Made by a program: the position numbers and the translations under genes. The notes under the pieces are model-generated. The model did not search any database. It worked only from the letters and a program-made list of their open reading frames with translations, and had not been told where the DNA came from. A stretch of DNA of 64,000 nt, taken from Asticcacaulis aquaticus (GTDB lineage Bacteria > Pseudomonadota > Alphaproteobacteria > Caulobacterales > Caulobacteraceae). Each line of letters opens with the position of its first letter. The first letter of the stretch is position 1. Location: positions 186,001 through 250,000 of the forward strand of contig NZ_JAQQKX010000005.1 of NCBI RefSeq assembly GCF_028550415.1, read 5' to 3'. This document shows, piece after piece, positions 19,454 through 28,391 of this stretch.

Positions 19454-21133
19454 ATGCTTAACTTTCAACTCATTAGAACGCAACTTTTGGGTGTGGTCGC
19501 GGTTCTGGTCGCCGGTATCTGTCTGTTGTCGATCTGTGCCTGGCAAATGGCCGAGGCCGGTCGCGCCGGACTTCAGACCGTATTTGCCGATCGGGTCGTA
19601 CCCTTGAGCGATCTCAAAAGTGTAAGTGACGCTTATGCGGTGGCGATCGTCGACAATGCGCACAAGATGCGCTCAGGGGCGGTGAGCTGGGAGGCCGGGG
19701 CGCAGATCATGGCTGATGCTCTCGTTACGGCAGATAAGAAATACGCCGCCTATATGCTGACCTATATGGATGCTCACGAGAAGGCGCTGGCGGATGAGGC
19801 CCAGGCCCGAATGACGGAGGCCGGGCCTTCGCTGGACCGGCTTCGGCAGATCGTGGCGACCAAGGATCAGGCCGCACTTGAAGCCTATGTCTCGACGAAC
19901 CTCTACCCGACCATCGACCCGATTACCGGCGCCATAGAAAAACTGACCGTGCTTCAGGTGAGCGAGGCGAAGAAATCCTACGATCTGGCTGTGACGCAGC
20001 AGCACCGCCTGTTTGTACTTCTGGTTATTGCGGTGGCGGTCAATCTGGTTATTGCGGTGGCGGGCGTGTGGTTTATCCGTCGCCGCGTCGTTCGACCGAT
20101 CAACGAGATGACGGAGGCGATGACCGATCTGGCGGACGGCAACTTCGCGCTTCAGGTGCCGTCCCTTGGGGCGCGGAACGAAATCGGCCGCATGGCCAAG
20201 GCGGTTGAAGTGTTCAAAATCAGCGGCGTTGAACGGCTGAGACTGGAACAGGCCGAACGTGCCGCCGTGGCGCAACGCGAGCAACGCGCCCGCCGTATCG
20301 AAGGCCTTGTGGGGCAGTTCAACAGCCGGACCTCGGAGATTATCAGCGTCGTATCGACGGCGGCGGTTGAACTGGAAGCCTCCGCTCAGACCCTGACCAG
20401 TGGTGCCGAAGAGACGTCGAAACAGTCCATTGCCGTGTCGGCGGCGTCGGAAGAGGCTTCGGTCAATGTGCAGACCGTGGCGGCGGCCACCGAAGAGATG
20501 GCGGCGACGGTCAATGAAATCGCGCGGCAGGTACAAAGCTCGGTGAACATCGCATCGCAGGCCCGTCATGACGCGGCGCAAACCTCACAGATCGTCCAAC
20601 AATTATCCCATGGCGCACAGAAGATCGGTGACATTGTACGTCTGATTGCCGAAGTGGCATCGCAGACGAACCTGCTGGCGCTCAATGCAACGATCGAGGC
20701 GGCGCGCGCCGGTGCGGCGGGTAGCGGCTTTGCTGTGGTCGCCAATGAGGTGAAAATGCTCGCCGGACAGACGGCGCGGGCCTCGGCTGAAATATCGCAG
20801 CAGATCCATGATATTCAGGACATAACCGGCGATGCGGTGGCCGCCATCGGCAATATTTCCCAAACGATCGAAAATCTGGCCGCTATATCGTCCAGTATTT
20901 CGATGTCGGTCGAGGAACAGTCCGCGGCGACGCTGGAGATCGCCCGGAATGTGCAGCAGGCCGCCATGGGGTCGCAGGAAGTGACGCAGAATATCACCGG
21001 TGTCACCCGTTCCACCGAAGAAACCAGCGCCGCCGCCTCTCAGGTGCTGGGGGCATCCGGGGAATTGGCGGAGCAATCGTCGGTGCTGCGTCGCGAGGTC
21101 GAGGCCTTTGTGACGCAGATACAGGCGGCCTAG
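19454..21133 (+). CDS. Methyl-accepting chemotaxis protein
   Basis: 559 residues with the same plan as its neighbour: first membrane segment at about 10-30, an external four-helix-bundle type domain (residues 35-190), second segment at 193-213, HAMP with [20 protein letters not shown], and signalling tip [20 protein letters not shown] near 401. Identity to the other two receptors is highest in the tip, lower in the sensor region, so they likely sense different things. The last four bases overlap the 3' end of the converging LuxR-type gene. Confidence 0.93.
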   Translation: MLNFQLIRTQLLGVVAVLVAGICLLSICAWQMAEAGRAGLQTVFADRVVPLSDLKSVSDAYAVAIVDNAHKMRSGAVSWEAGAQIMADALVTADKKYAAYMLTYMDAHEKALADEAQARMTEAGPSLDRLRQIVATKDQAALEAYVSTNLYPTIDPITGAIEKLTVLQVSEAKKSYDLAVTQQHRLFVLLVIAVAVNLVIAVAGVWFIRRRVVRPINEMTEAMTDLADGNFALQVPSLGARNEIGRMAKAVEVFKISGVERLRLEQAERAAVAQREQRARRIEGLVGQFNSRTSEIISVVSTAAVELEASAQTLTSGAEETSKQSIAVSAASEEASVNVQTVAAATEEMAATVNEIARQVQSSVNIASQARHDAAQTSQIVQQLSHGAQKIGDIVRLIAEVASQTNLLALNATIEAARAGAAGSGFAVVANEVKMLAGQTARASAEISQQIHDIQDITGDAVAAIGNISQTIENLAAISSSISMSVEEQSAATLEIARNVQQAAMGSQEVTQNITGVTRSTEETSAAASQVLGASGELAEQSSVLRREVEAFVTQIQAA

Positions 21134-21873
21134 TCAATAATGCGCAGGCGGATGGCGTCGGCTATGGCCTGACTGCGGTTGCGCGCCCCCAGCTTGCGCG
21201 TGGCGGACTTGAAATAGGTATTGACGGTCTCGGTCGACAGGCCGGTTTTGAGACCGGCTTCTTCGCTGGTCAGGCCGCGGGAGGCCAGTTCCAGGCATTT
21301 CTGTTCATTGTCGGTCAGGCCGACCTGAGCGTTGAAGGCGCGAAGAATCGGCAGGGCCATGTCGTCATGAAGCTTGCGGCTGGCCCATTTCAAAACGGCG
21401 CGTTCATCAGGTGTAAAGGGCGTCTGGCGCGTAAACCCGGCACTGCCATACAGGCCGCCCTGATCGTTCCAGAACGAAAAGACCGTTCGCGGCGCGATGT
21501 GATACCGATCAAACAGCCGTTGCATCGGTTTGATCTGTTGCGCCTGTTTGACCGCGTCCGGCAGATCGAACCACGATACGTCGGTTTGATCAGGGGTCAG
21601 CGCGTGCAGGATGGGATCGATTTTTGCGTAACGCTCACTGAGATAGGTCGTAAACATATCCATCGGCATGTCGGTGGACAGTAAAATCCCGCTGCCCGTC
21701 TTGCAGCCGTCGAGATCAACGCCACTGAACCCATAGTGTTCAAAGGGGACGACCGCCCGGAGGCTTTCGATTATCGCGGGGTGAAAGGCCGGATCGGATT
21801 CTTTCAGGCTGGCCAGTTCGCTGATAGCAAATTCGCGGGCGCTCAGAAGCCGTGAGCGAACATAAGAAGGCAT
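21130..21873 (-). CDS. LuxR-family transcription regulator with autoinducer-binding-like domain
   Basis: 247 residues. The N-terminal 165 residues have the look of the LuxR acyl-homoserine-lactone domain: [16 protein letters not shown] holds the conserved Tyr and Asp-Pro, followed by DVSWFDLP. The C-terminal HTH (about 183-240) is typical: [20 protein letters not shown], then [20 protein letters not shown]. No luxI synthase is seen in the window, so it would be a solo receptor, or may respond to another ligand. It converges on the chemoreceptor genes, and the intergenic region upstream is shared with the FIST gene. Confidence 0.85.
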   Translation of the reverse strand: MPSYVRSRLLSAREFAISELASLKESDPAFHPAIIESLRAVVPFEHYGFSGVDLDGCKTGSGILLSTDMPMDMFTTYLSERYAKIDPILHALTPDQTDVSWFDLPDAVKQAQQIKPMQRLFDRYHIAPRTVFSFWNDQGGLYGSAGFTRQTPFTPDERAVLKWASRKLHDDMALPILRAFNAQVGLTDNEQKCLELASRGLTSEEAGLKTGLSTETVNTYFKSATRKLGARNRSQAIADAIRLRIID

Positions 21874-21974
21874 GTCGGGTCACTGATTAATGATAACGCT
21901 ACTCAATAGCGATATTCGGCAAGCGACCGCAAGGTGTTTTTAGGGCCATGGATCGGTGCTTAAATACCATGTAA

Positions 21975-21991
21975 TTGATTTTCATAATCAA
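21975..21991. promoter_or_regulatory. Dyad in the divergent LuxR/FIST promoter region
   Basis: TTGATT (21975-21980) and AATCAA (21986-21991) form a 6-5-6 dyad in the AT-rich 211-nt gap between the LuxR-type gene and the FIST gene. Size and symmetry suit a dimeric regulator, perhaps the LuxR protein itself; unproven. Confidence 0.35.
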
Positions 21992-22084
21992 ACCATTGTT
22001 ATTTATTATTGGATTAACTCGATTTCGTAACGCGGTTCTAACCATTTGCTTCCAATTTAGAGGTCAGTACAGGGAGTAAGGTTC

Positions 22085-23248
22085 GTGTGGACCCAAAATA
22101 TAAACTGGTCAGGCCTCGGCACTGATGATCCGCGTTTAGATATCCAACAGGCCAATCTGATATTCGTATTCGGGCAAACCGACGCCTTTTCAGAGGGCGG
22201 GGAAGGGATGCTTTCGGGTGTATCGGCCCTAAGGCAAGCGGCACCGCACGCTCATATCATTGGCGCCAGCACCGGCTCTTCGATCGCGGGTCAGGCCTTG
22301 CATGAAGAGGGGCTTCAGGCCCTTGCGATCGGATTCGAACGGGTAAGCCTGCGACAGGCCGCCGTGACCGTCGACGCCGCGCAGGAGAGTTATGACGCCG
22401 GTGTGAGGCTCGGAAAAGCATTGTTGGCCAACGACCTTCGCCACGTGCTGATGCTCAGTAAAGGGCTTGAGATCAACGGCAGCCAGCTTGCCGAGGGGAT
22501 GACCTCGGTCATTGGTGATCGGGTGTCGCTGTCAGGCGGTATGGCGGGCGACGGTGCGCGGTTCGGGCAAACCTTCGTTCTTCTGGATGGCCAGCCTCAG
22601 GAACATATGGTAGCCGCCATCGGCTTCTATGGCGATGCCTTGCGTATCGGTACGTCCGCCAGCGGTGGTTGGCGCGAATTTGGGCCGGAACGCCTCATCA
22701 CCCGCTCAGAGGGCAGCACCCTTATCGAACTTGATGGCGTCCCCGCGCTTGATCTTTATGAACGTTATCTGGGGGATGAAGCCGCGGGCCTGCCCGCATC
22801 GGCGCTGATTTACCCGCTGAAAATTCGCAATCCCGACTATCCGGACCGTGAAATGGTCCGGACGGTCTTGTCGGTCGATAAAGAGACGCGCACCCTGACC
22901 TTTGCCGGAGATATGCCCGAGGGCTGGTCGGCCCGACTCATGCGCGGTCAGTTCGACAATCTGGTGCTTGGCGCGGAGGCGGCCGCCGAAGAGGCGTTGA
23001 AAAGCCTGCGGCGCCTTGAGCCGGATTTGCGGCCGGAACTGAGCCTCATGGTGTCCTGTGTCGGCCGGCGTCTGCTCATGGGCCAAAGGACCGTGGATGA
23101 GGTCGAGGCCGTGTCGGCCATCCTGGGCGATGACGTGCCGCAGACGGGCTTCTACTCCTATGGCGAGATTGCGCCCCTGGCCGGTACGGGCGTCAGCGGG
23201 TTACACAATCAAACCGTTTGTCTGACCTTGTTTGCGGAAGTTCCGTAA
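22085..23248 (+). CDS. FIST-domain sensor protein (NosP-like)
   Basis: 387 residues, cytoplasmic, no membrane segment. It has the two-part FIST layout: FIST_N at about 20-190 with LIFVFGQTDAF, IIGASTGSSIAG and SLSGGMAGDGARF, then FIST_C at about 215-365 with the conserved end GFYSYGEIAPL...LHNQTVCLTLFAEV. FIST proteins are sensory; one group (NosP) binds heme and nitric oxide and is encoded next to c-di-GMP enzymes or histidine kinases. The GTG start has AAGG and GGAG upstream. The next gene, a GGDEF-EAL protein, starts one base after its stop, so the pair is surely co-translated. Heme binding cannot be told from sequence alone. Confidence 0.88.
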   Translation: MWTQNINWSGLGTDDPRLDIQQANLIFVFGQTDAFSEGGEGMLSGVSALRQAAPHAHIIGASTGSSIAGQALHEEGLQALAIGFERVSLRQAAVTVDAAQESYDAGVRLGKALLANDLRHVLMLSKGLEINGSQLAEGMTSVIGDRVSLSGGMAGDGARFGQTFVLLDGQPQEHMVAAIGFYGDALRIGTSASGGWREFGPERLITRSEGSTLIELDGVPALDLYERYLGDEAAGLPASALIYPLKIRNPDYPDREMVRTVLSVDKETRTLTFAGDMPEGWSARLMRGQFDNLVLGAEAAAEEALKSLRRLEPDLRPELSLMVSCVGRRLLMGQRTVDEVEAVSAILGDDVPQTGFYSYGEIAPLAGTGVSGLHNQTVCLTLFAEVP

Positions 23249-23249
23249 C

Positions 23250-25106
23250 ATGCACCGTCTCTTGTCGCGTCAGATCGCCCGCGCCACGCAAAACGGCACT
23301 CTGGATACCGAAAAACTGATTGATCAGGTCGACGGGGCTTATGGCGATTTCGACCGGGACAATCATCGTCTTGATCGGGCCAGCCTGCTGATGTCGGAGG
23401 AACTGGAGGCCGCAAATGCGACGCTGCGCCGTTCTCTGCGGGAAATCAGCCGTCAAAGCCGCCGCTTTCAGGCAACGCTGGATAATATGCCGCATGGCGT
23501 TTGCCTCTACGACGATCAGGGACGTATCCTTGAATGCAACCGTCGTTTTTACCTGAAGTACGGTCTATCGGATCAGCAAACCTATCGCGGTTTGACCCTG
23601 ACCGAAGCCCTGGCCAGCGGCGGGCAGCCGGACCGTATGGATTTGCCATGGCGTCTTCTGGTGATGGAAAACGTCGCTCTGCCCATACAGGGTTATGGTG
23701 AAATCGAACAGCACTGGCCTGATGGGCGCGTGATGCGTATTTCCCGCAGTGGGGTGGAGGGCGGCGGGTTTCTCGATACCATCGTCAATGTCACCGAGGC
23801 GCACAAAGCTCGCCAGCGCATTCAGCATATGGCGAGTTTCGACGCCCTGACGGACCTGCCGAACCGGGTTCTGTGTCGTGAGCGGCTCAAGGACGCGGTT
23901 GAGGCGGCCCGTGAGGGTGAAATGGGGGCTCTGTTGTGTCTCGACCTTGATCGTTTCAAGGCGGTCAATGACACGCTGGGGCATGCCGTTGGCGACCAGT
24001 TACTGGTTCAGGCAACCCGTCGTCTCAAAAAAATCCTCAAGCCGCAGGATACGGTTGCTCGTCTTGGGGGCGATGAATTCGCCGTGGTTCTGCGTCACTT
24101 GAAGTCGACCGCCGAAGCCCATCGTATCGCGCGCCGCCTCATTAGCCACCTCAGCATGCCGTATGAGATTAACGGCCATCAGGCGCTGATCGGTGCCAGT
24201 ATCGGTATCGAATTTATCGATGAAAAGACATCCGGTGTCGATGAACTGCTTCGTAACGCCGATCTGGCGCTATATCGGGCCAAGGCGAATGGTCGCGGCA
24301 GCTTCGCGGTCTATGTACCCGAACTGCATGAGCAACTATCCGAACGTCGCCAGCTCGAAATAGATATGAGGCAGGCGCTCAAGGCCAATGAATTTTTTGT
24401 CCTCTATCAACCGTTTTACTGTGTCAAATCCCAAACCATCTGCGGCTATGAGGCTCTGGTGCGCTGGCGGTCTGCCAAGCGGGGTATCGTATCTCCGGCC
24501 GACTTCATTCCACTGGCGGAAGAAACGGGTCTTATAGAGGAGATAGGCGCGTGGGTTTTGCGTCAGGCCTGCACGGATGCGCTTGACCTGCCCGACCACA
24601 TGACCATGGCGGTCAACCTGTCACCGGTTCAGTTCAAGTCCAGGAAGATAGTGCCTCTGGTGCGCACCATTCTGGCGGAAACGGGACTCTCACCGCAACG
24701 TCTTGAGCTCGAAATCACCGAAGGCGTCATGATCGGCGATCAGGTGGAAGCCCTCAGCATATTAAAGGGTTTAAAGGATCTGGGCGTCCGCATCTCGCTG
24801 GATGACTTCGGCACCGGATATTCTTCCTTCAGCTATGTGCGCGCCTTTCCGTTCGACAAGATCAAGATCGATCAGTCCTTCGTTCGTGATCTGGGCCGCA
24901 CCACCGACAGTCTGGCCATTATACGCGCCGTTGCGGGCATGTGCAGCAGTCTGGGCATCACCTCGACTGCGGAAGGCGTGGAAACGGACGATCAGTTTCA
25001 CATCCTTGAGGCCGAGCATTGCGATACGCTGCAAGGCTATCTGTTCGGTCGTCCCGGGCCGCTTCAGGCGTCGGACATCCAAACCGGCACGGCGGCCCAA
25101 GGTTAG
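23250..25106 (+). CDS. PAS-GGDEF-EAL cyclic di-GMP synthase/phosphodiesterase
   Basis: 618 residues from the ATG at 23250 (GGAAG nine bases before). Order: N-terminal helical part (1-70) with a coiled-coil segment, PAS domain (about 75-185), GGDEF domain with intact RLGGDEFAVVL near 271-281, and EAL domain with YEALVRW near 400, VNLSPVQF, LELEITEGV, DDFGTGYSS and the Lys of DKIKIDQ, so both active sites look complete. It could make or break c-di-GMP, with the outcome set by the FIST partner. Target candidates include the PilZ domain of the receptor at 15342. No membrane segment. Confidence 0.93.
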   Translation: MHRLLSRQIARATQNGTLDTEKLIDQVDGAYGDFDRDNHRLDRASLLMSEELEAANATLRRSLREISRQSRRFQATLDNMPHGVCLYDDQGRILECNRRFYLKYGLSDQQTYRGLTLTEALASGGQPDRMDLPWRLLVMENVALPIQGYGEIEQHWPDGRVMRISRSGVEGGGFLDTIVNVTEAHKARQRIQHMASFDALTDLPNRVLCRERLKDAVEAAREGEMGALLCLDLDRFKAVNDTLGHAVGDQLLVQATRRLKKILKPQDTVARLGGDEFAVVLRHLKSTAEAHRIARRLISHLSMPYEINGHQALIGASIGIEFIDEKTSGVDELLRNADLALYRAKANGRGSFAVYVPELHEQLSERRQLEIDMRQALKANEFFVLYQPFYCVKSQTICGYEALVRWRSAKRGIVSPADFIPLAEETGLIEEIGAWVLRQACTDALDLPDHMTMAVNLSPVQFKSRKIVPLVRTILAETGLSPQRLELEITEGVMIGDQVEALSILKGLKDLGVRISLDDFGTGYSSFSYVRAFPFDKIKIDQSFVRDLGRTTDSLAIIRAVAGMCSSLGITSTAEGVETDDQFHILEAEHCDTLQGYLFGRPGPLQASDIQTGTAAQG

Positions 25107-25162
25107 CGAAACACCGCCTGTTCAGATGCGTCGGGCGAAATAGCCAGAGGGCGGGCGCCCCC

Positions 25163-25618
25163 TTATATGCCGTTGCCATGTAACGGTTCGACCGAGGTTT
25201 CGCGGTGATCCGCGACAATCGCTTTCACCAGTTCGGTGATTTTGCGCCTGATATCCGGACTGGATATGGTGGGGAAATGCCTGACCAATCCGGCACCTTC
25301 GGCGGTCAGAAGGAAGTGGGCTGTCGATGCGTCATCCATTGAAGCAGGTTCTGTCTGTTCAGAATTCCCGATGCCATCAAAGAAACGCGCAATCGGGCAT
25401 CTGAGGAAGGTGGCCATGTCGTACAGAACCGACGCACTGACCCGATTCGTGCCACGTTCGTATTTTTGTATTTGCTGGAAAGTCTTGCCAACGGCCAGAG
25501 CCAACTCCAGTTGCGTCAGGCCCAGCGCTTTACGTCGACGCCGTATGGCCCTGCCGACGTGATGGTCGACCGGATGGATGCCGCGCGATGGTTGAGATTG
25601 GTTTTCCTGATTTTCCAT
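25163..25618 (-). CDS. XRE-type transcription regulator
   Basis: 151 residues with one Cro/cI-type HTH at about 20-78: VGRAIRRRRKALGLTQLELA, then KTFQQIQKYERGTNRVSAS. This consensus (FQQxQKYERGxNRxSA) is common in alphaproteobacterial regulators. The rest is helical with no known domain. It lies 14 nt after the response regulator gene on the same strand, so they probably form one unit. Targets unknown. The gene converges with the GGDEF-EAL gene. Confidence 0.88.
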   Translation of the reverse strand: MENQENQSQPSRGIHPVDHHVGRAIRRRRKALGLTQLELALAVGKTFQQIQKYERGTNRVSASVLYDMATFLRCPIARFFDGIGNSEQTEPASMDDASTAHFLLTAEGAGLVRHFPTISSPDIRRKITELVKAIVADHRETSVEPLHGNGI

Positions 25619-25632
25619 GATCTTACTCGTTA

Positions 25633-26127
25633 CTACACTTCCTGAGCGTTCGAGGATCGCCGATCCTCACCGGGGAAATCTTCGACTTTCCGCCGCCGGT
25701 CGGGCCCGAAATAGGCATGCGTCTTTATGAAGGCGCGCGGAGAGTTCACGATTTCTCTGATTTTTCTGTAGAGTTCGTTTGCCGTTACTGGCTTTGCACA
25801 AAATTCCGTAATGCCGGCGTCGCGCGCAGCAATTACGCGGGACCGTTCGGAGTGCGCTGTCAACATGATGATCGGTATATGCAGATTTGAACTGTCGGAT
25901 GAGGTGCGGACCAGTTTCACGAACTCTATGCCGTCCAGAACCGGCATCATGTAGTCAACGATGACGATGTCTATCGGGTTGCTTCTCAGTAAATCGAAAG
26001 CTTCTACGGCATCGCGTGCCTCGACGACCTTCTCCGCACCAAAGCCACGCAAAATCGTCTTGATGATCGAAACCATGTGATGGTTATCGTCAACGACCAG
26101 AAAGCAGAGGCGCTTGAGAGAAGCCAT
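25633..26127 (-). CDS. Single-domain response regulator (CheY-like) with basic tail
   Basis: 164 residues. Receiver residues are all present: Asp13-Asp14, phospho-acceptor Asp58 in IVDYMMPVLDG, Thr90 and Lys112. After the receiver (about 1-125) comes a 35-residue basic tail with YFGPDRRRK and EDRRSS, a pattern seen in alphaproteobacterial stand-alone regulators. There is no DNA-binding output domain. With three chemoreceptors nearby it might act at a motor or on a kinase, but no cognate kinase is in the segment. Upstream of the XRE gene in the same unit. Confidence 0.88.
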   Translation of the reverse strand: MASLKRLCFLVVDDNHHMVSIIKTILRGFGAEKVVEARDAVEAFDLLRSNPIDIVIVDYMMPVLDGIEFVKLVRTSSDSSNLHIPIIMLTAHSERSRVIAARDAGITEFCAKPVTANELYRKIREIVNSPRAFIKTHAYFGPDRRRKVEDFPGEDRRSSNAQEV

Positions 26128-26326
26128 GGGAGCCTGACGGCGGAACGCTGTTTATTTACACGACGGTACTGTACACAGTCTGCACTGAATTGGTTTCAAG
26201 TCGGTTAACTTTTAATCCCTAAAAATGGCGAATGCGGTGTCACTCGCAGGGCGCCTACCCATAATATGCAAGTTGAAAATGCGCTTGTTCATGGCGATGA
26301 AGATTTCTTTCTGAAATCGCGAAGTC

Positions 26327-26403
26327 AAAATGTGATATTCTGATATTGCAATATCATGATGTTGCGTGCTGTCAATAGAACTGCTATGAAAATGTGATAT
26401 TCT
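26327..26403. promoter_or_regulatory. Operator-like dyads and direct repeats before the MarR-like gene
   Basis: AAAATGTGATATTCT occurs twice, at 26327-26341 and 26389-26403. A perfect 16-bp palindrome TGATATTGCAATATCA is at 26341-26356, and TGATA/TATCA with a 6-nt spacer follows the second direct repeat (26395-26410). All lie within 95 bases of the GTG at 26420. The arrangement suits binding of a dimeric regulator, most simply autoregulation by the gene product. The remainder of 26128-26326 shows nothing clear. Confidence 0.5.
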
Positions 26404-26419
26404 TCTATCAGGTATTCAA

Positions 26420-26836
26420 GTGTCAGAGCCGACACCACGCGAAATGGTCGAAACCATCAATCGCATCATCAGCGAATCGAACACTGAGGAACTGGTGCAT
26501 TTTCGTGAGTGCATACGCAAAGCTGCGGTCATGATGCCGCCCACCACCACACTGCGTCAGTTCCTTATTTTTCTTGAGTTTGGCGTGTCTGACTTGCGCG
26601 GTAACAGCATCAGCCTGTCAGAGCTTAAAGACCAGCACGATCAGCCAGACAATTTTGGCGGTAAGCTGTTTGCCAAAACCACCAGTAGCGCCTTCAACAT
26701 GATCTTTGATGATCTGAAATGGCTGTCCAAGCGGCCAAGCGACAAAGACAGCCGGGTCAAGCTGGTGGAAATGACGCCAGAAGGCCGCAAGGCGCTGTTC
26801 AGCATCACCAAGAAGGTTGATGTGAAACGAGACTGA
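26420..26836 (+). CDS. Winged-helix (MarR-like) regulator
   Basis: 138 residues from GTG at 26420. The central part TTLRQFLIFLEFG...SLSELKDQHD...FAKTTSSAFNMIFDDLKWL followed by SRVKLVEMTPEGRKALFSI has the helix-turn-helix and wing pattern of MarR proteins, in which a D/S-R-x(n)-LTxxG wing is typical. Short N-terminal dimer region. The dyads just upstream support a DNA-binding role. Base composition is nearer 50 per cent GC than that of the core genes. It converges with the AbiC-like gene (four bases between the stops). Confidence 0.68.
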   Translation: MSEPTPREMVETINRIISESNTEELVHFRECIRKAAVMMPPTTTLRQFLIFLEFGVSDLRGNSISLSELKDQHDQPDNFGGKLFAKTTSSAFNMIFDDLKWLSKRPSDKDSRVKLVEMTPEGRKALFSITKKVDVKRD

Positions 26837-26840
26837 CCGA

Positions 26841-27458
26841 TCACAGTGCCATTCGTTGACCGCTTGACGGATAATAGGTCTCAACCAAGTTGCGAAACTC
26901 AGTGTTGGTTGGTGTCTGTGCGAACTTAATCAGAAGCTCAAATTCTGGCAGCGAGAGACAGCCTGTCAGAACATTGGCGTATTCCATCTGATCGGCTTTA
27001 GGCTGCTTGCTGATCATCCAGAGAATGTTGCGCAGGTTCATCACATACAAAGACGCATGATTGCGGGCGTCTTCGTCATTCAGGCGCGGTATAATGGCGG
27101 TAATGGCTTCACGACCAGTCCACTTTTGGAACTTCATCTTCTGACGATGATCGTCAATTTTGCTCAACAGATAATGAAACTGAGTCATGAACCGCGCGTC
27201 ATCGGCGGCTTGTCGGGCGTCTGCTATTTCCTGCCTTTGTTGAACAATGCCGTAAGCCACACCGATCACGATAATGGCTGAGAACAGGCAATTGGCCGCA
27301 CCGAACATGTCGCCAAAGGTTCCCCTCAAAGCGAAGTAGTCACCATGCTGTGCGGCATCTTTTGGCACATGGCTAAAAAAGCAAAGTGTGCCGAACCATG
27401 CAGCGCCTACAAACAAGATGGCGCAAAGCCATAGCCAGTGTTTCGCAATGAATTTCAT
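26841..27458 (-). CDS. Two-segment membrane protein resembling putative abortive-infection (AbiC-type) proteins
   Basis: 205 residues from the ATG at 27458 (AGGTGG just upstream; ATG at 27470, inside the stop of the preceding gene, is an alternative). Two membrane segments at about 7-27 and 50-70 are joined by a loop, with GTFGDMFGAANCLFSAIIVI and a following helix GIVQQRQEIADARQ. The soluble part has FHYLLSKIDDHRQ, a YVMNLRNILWMI stretch and YANVLTGCLSLPEFELLIKF. These recall the putAbiC (phage abortive infection) family in order and spacing. Assignment is by eye. Its place beside a tRNA in an AT-richer patch fits a mobile defence gene, but no phage test is implied by the sequence. Confidence 0.5.
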   Translation of the reverse strand: MKFIAKHWLWLCAILFVGAAWFGTLCFFSHVPKDAAQHGDYFALRGTFGDMFGAANCLFSAIIVIGVAYGIVQQRQEIADARQAADDARFMTQFHYLLSKIDDHRQKMKFQKWTGREAITAIIPRLNDEDARNHASLYVMNLRNILWMISKQPKADQMEYANVLTGCLSLPEFELLIKFAQTPTNTEFRNLVETYYPSSGQRMAL

Positions 27459-27469
27459 AACCACCTGCA

Positions 27470-28195
27470 TCAGAACTCTGGCTTGGGCGCTTTGCCGTTG
27501 CTGCATTTAGCCCAACCTGATTGGAATCCGTATTCGGCAAACTCGCCATAGCAGTAGCCAGCCTTCTCAAGCTTGTCGCTTAGGGCATCGCGCTCATCAC
27601 ATGCCTTCATGGTCTTAGGATCGTCACCAGAGCCGCCACGGCACTGTTCGTTCAGGTCTGCATAATGGGTCAACAGCGCCTTATCGGCTGTGGTTGATGC
27701 TGCCTGTTTGAACTGAGTGTACAGGTTCAATCTGCCATTGGTGGCATCATCGAAAGCCGCGCCAATTATGGTCTGCGGATTGTACTGAATGCGGTTGATG
27801 ACCTGCCCGTTCAGAGTTTGCCGGATAATCGTACAGGGGTTCGCACAGGTCGTAATGACCATCGAATTTTCGTCTTGCAGATAATAGAGACCGTCTTTCA
27901 CCCCAAGATATTTGAACGCAACAAAGCCAGCCGCGCCTACACCGGCTTCGCGTTATGCCTCTGAAAGCGTCTGCGCGTAAAGATAGATGCCGTCTTCATT
28001 GGCGCTGTAATTGTGGTCAGGCACAGACGGAACTTCGGCCACTACCGGCAGGGCGGTCGCAGATGATTGCGTGGCAATGCCGGTTGGTTGTTCAGCTATT
28101 GCAGAGCTTGTTTCGGCTGGCGGTGCTTCATCGGAGGGTTTGCCGCCACATGCGGTCAGCGCCAACAAAAACACCAATACCCAAGTCTGCTTCAT
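27470..28195 (-). pseudogene. Lipoprotein gene interrupted by one in-frame stop codon
   Basis: From the ATG at 28195 (GAGGGG upstream) runs a lipoprotein signal MKQTWVLVFLLALTACGG, with Cys as lipid site, then 60 more residues to TAA at 27955-27953. Reading on in the same frame gives 17 sense codons and then a further 143 (GTG at 27901 onward) that end at 27470: EDGIYLYAQTLSEA, stop, REAGVGAAGFVAFKYLG, VKDGLYYLQDENS. Composition runs smoothly across the stop, so the ancestral product was one lipoprotein of about 240 residues, with several Cys in its C-terminal half. A single base change (from CAA, GAA or AAA) would explain it; sequencing error or readthrough are alternatives. It ends where the AbiC-like gene begins. 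No family recognised. Confidence 0.7.
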
Positions 28196-28285
28196 AGTCC
28201 GCCCCTCAAAATTGCAGAGCGATGTTATTGCACCATTGGGTGACAGGCAATGCCGCTGTAAAAATTCGCCGGATGCAACTATCGG

Positions 28286-28330
28286 AGTGTGCAACAAAGT
28301 GTGCAACATTTTGGGCAAAAGTGTGCAACA
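28286..28330. repeat. Three direct copies of AGTGTGCAACA next to the tRNA
   Basis: The 11-mer occurs at 28286-28296, 28298-28308 and 28320-28330, about 60 bases from the tRNA-Thr 3' end. Short direct repeats of this kind beside an attachment site can be arm-type sites for an integrase. The gap 28196-28391 otherwise shows no gene. Confidence 0.5.
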
Positions 28331-28391
28331 TGGTCGAGCGGCCATTTCGCAAGCGTCTGATTTTATTGGGAAAATTTATCAGAAAAAGTAG

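Noticed and set aside
25633-26127. Response regulator as CheY of a complete chemotaxis operon
   Set aside because: No cheA, cheW, cheR or cheB is found in the window, so the chemoreceptors form a scattered receptor set rather than a full operon.
28286-28330. The 11-mer repeats as a CRISPR array
   Set aside because: Units are 11 bases with spacers of 1 and 11 bases, far below CRISPR sizes, and there are no cas genes.
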